DNA of 45,173 nucleotides from NCBI GenBank assembly GCA_020073525.1, contig JAIQFA010000037.1:1-45173 (forward strand), given 5' to 3'. Below are positions 44,536 through 45,173 of the stretch, in pieces (within the stretch, counting starts at the first letter, position 1; each line of letters starts with the position of its first letter). Origin of the DNA: Terriglobia bacterium. Its GTDB lineage: Bacteria > Acidobacteriota > Terriglobia > Terriglobales > Acidobacteriaceae. The notes under the pieces were generated by a model that saw only the letters and a list, made by a program, of their open reading frames with translations, had not been told where the DNA came from and ran no database searches. A program made the position numbers and the translations under genes.

Positions 44536-45173
44536 ATGTCCTCTTCGATGCGCCACACATTTGTTGGCTTCGGCTTTGGCGCCATCCAGGCTGGATTGTT
44601 TCTGTGCGAAGCTTCCCGCTCGGGCAATTTCCGTCGCCTTGTGGTCGCGGAGGTTCAGCCGAATGTAGTGAAGGCTCTCCGGCAGTCGGCGGGGCGATAC
44701 ACGGTCAATATCGCTTACTCGGACCGGATCGAGGCCGAACAGATCGGGCCGGTGGAGATAGTCGACCCAGGAAGCGCCGAAGGTGCGATGTCGCTCGTGG
44801 AGTCGGTGGCCGAAGCTGAAGAGATTGCGACGGCTTTGCCGAGCATCCGGAACTATATCTCGGAGACGGCAGGAAGCGTACACCGAATACTGGCAGAGGG
44901 CCTCAGGCGAAAAGCCGCGTCGGACGGCGTCCCCGCAGTTATTTACACGGCGGAAAATCACAATCAGGCGGCGGAAATTCTCGAAACTTCTGTGATGGAG
45001 GCTATCCCCGCGCACGAGCACGATGGTGTCCGATCTCGTGTACGGTTCCTCAACACGGTGATTGGAAAAGTGAGCGGTGTGATCGCCGACCCAGATGAGA
45101 TTCGAGATCGTGGATTGATCGCGATCGCCCCTTCGGAAACACGAGCGTTTCTGGTCGAAGCCTTCAATCGAAT
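44536..45173 (+). CDS. Mannitol-dehydrogenase-family protein (partial, C-terminus outside window)
   Basis: The ATG directly follows the previous stop (TGAATG). The frame stays open to the window end, giving 212 residues. It shows an N-terminal Rossmann start (HTFVGFGFGAIQAGLFLCEA) and VIYTAENHNQAAEILE, the segment typical of mannitol or mannitol-1-phosphate dehydrogenases before their active site. It probably oxidises a polyol or polyol phosphate with NAD. Two dehydrogenases of different families side by side suggest successive or paired redox steps. The catalytic C-terminal domain is not visible. Confidence 0.8.
   Translation, partial: MSSSMRHTFVGFGFGAIQAGLFLCEASRSGNFRRLVVAEVQPNVVKALRQSAGRYTVNIAYSDRIEAEQIGPVEIVDPGSAEGAMSLVESVAEAEEIATALPSIRNYISETAGSVHRILAEGLRRKAASDGVPAVIYTAENHNQAAEILETSVMEAIPAHEHDGVRSRVRFLNTVIGKVSGVIADPDEIRDRGLIAIAPSETRAFLVEAFNR

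Noticed and set aside
44401..45021. Minus-strand frame of 206 residues opposite the dehydrogenases
   Set aside because: The plus strand encodes recognisable SorE-like and mannitol-dehydrogenase motifs; the minus frame is Arg/His-rich without any motif.
1..45173. CRISPR arrays, insertion sequences, integrases and rRNA
   Set aside because: I saw no regularly spaced repeats, transposase or integrase motifs or rRNA sequence anywhere in the window.

Overview
The window is a stretch of a GC-rich Gram-negative chromosome. It probably comes from an acidobacterium (Terriglobia-like). This is inferred from the mix of a Trb/VirB-type secretion cluster, GH106 and GH43 enzymes, an SSS-type sugar transporter, DUF4432 and a bifunctional rhamnulose-phosphate aldolase/dehydrogenase; no rRNA or complete tRNA is present to confirm it.

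Layout. (1) Positions 1-7058, minus strand: part of a type IV secretion (conjugation-type) operon. Read in transcription order it encodes a VirB2-like small membrane protein, a polytopic membrane protein, a second VirB2-like protein that carries the repeat twice, VirB3/TrbD, the VirB4/TrbE ATPase, two tandem TrbJ/VirB5-like proteins and a TrbL/VirB6-like protein cut by the window edge. (2) 7059-8165: a gene-poor junction with a tRNA-like remnant, an 11-bp tandem repeat and a decayed response-regulator gene. (3) 8166-15135, minus strand: an L-arabinose/arabinan module with a secreted GH43 arabinanase carrying a ricin-type domain, aldose 1-epimerase, ribulokinase, a two-TM protein, an SSS transporter and an araD that has lost its middle third. 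Two nearly matching LacI-type operators sit before the GH43 gene and before araD. (4) 15149-22756, minus strand: an L-rhamnose operon, rhaI-rhaB-rhaDE-rhaM-rhaT-lldD, with overlapping genes. It covers rhamnose uptake through to DHAP plus pyruvate. (5) 23090-27856, plus strand: a regulator joining an IclR-type helix-turn-helix to a sugar-binding domain, then a GH106 alpha-L-rhamnosidase. (6) 27881-45173: a third carbohydrate or polyol region of unknown substrate. It has a HAD phosphatase, a DeoR regulator, an FGGY kinase with an L-fucose-isomerase-family protein, and a minus-strand operon of xylose-isomerase-like protein, PfkB kinase, complete 2-oxoacid-dehydrogenase-type complex (E2, E3, fused E1 alpha-beta) and DUF4432 epimerase. 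A XylR-type regulator lies upstream, and divergent from it are a SorE-like dehydrogenase and a truncated mannitol-dehydrogenase-family gene.

How the genes work together. Regions 3-5 release and catabolise the plant cell-wall sugars L-arabinose and L-rhamnose. GH106 releases rhamnose; RhaT imports it; RhaM, RhaI and RhaB convert it to rhamnulose 1-phosphate; RhaDE splits this and oxidises the lactaldehyde; and the FMN-dependent dehydrogenase turns lactate into pyruvate. The arabinose branch is incomplete here, because araA is absent and araD is broken. Region 6 is the best candidate for an undescribed system: sugar isomerases, two kinase families and polyol dehydrogenases are linked to a dedicated acyl-CoA-forming dehydrogenase complex.
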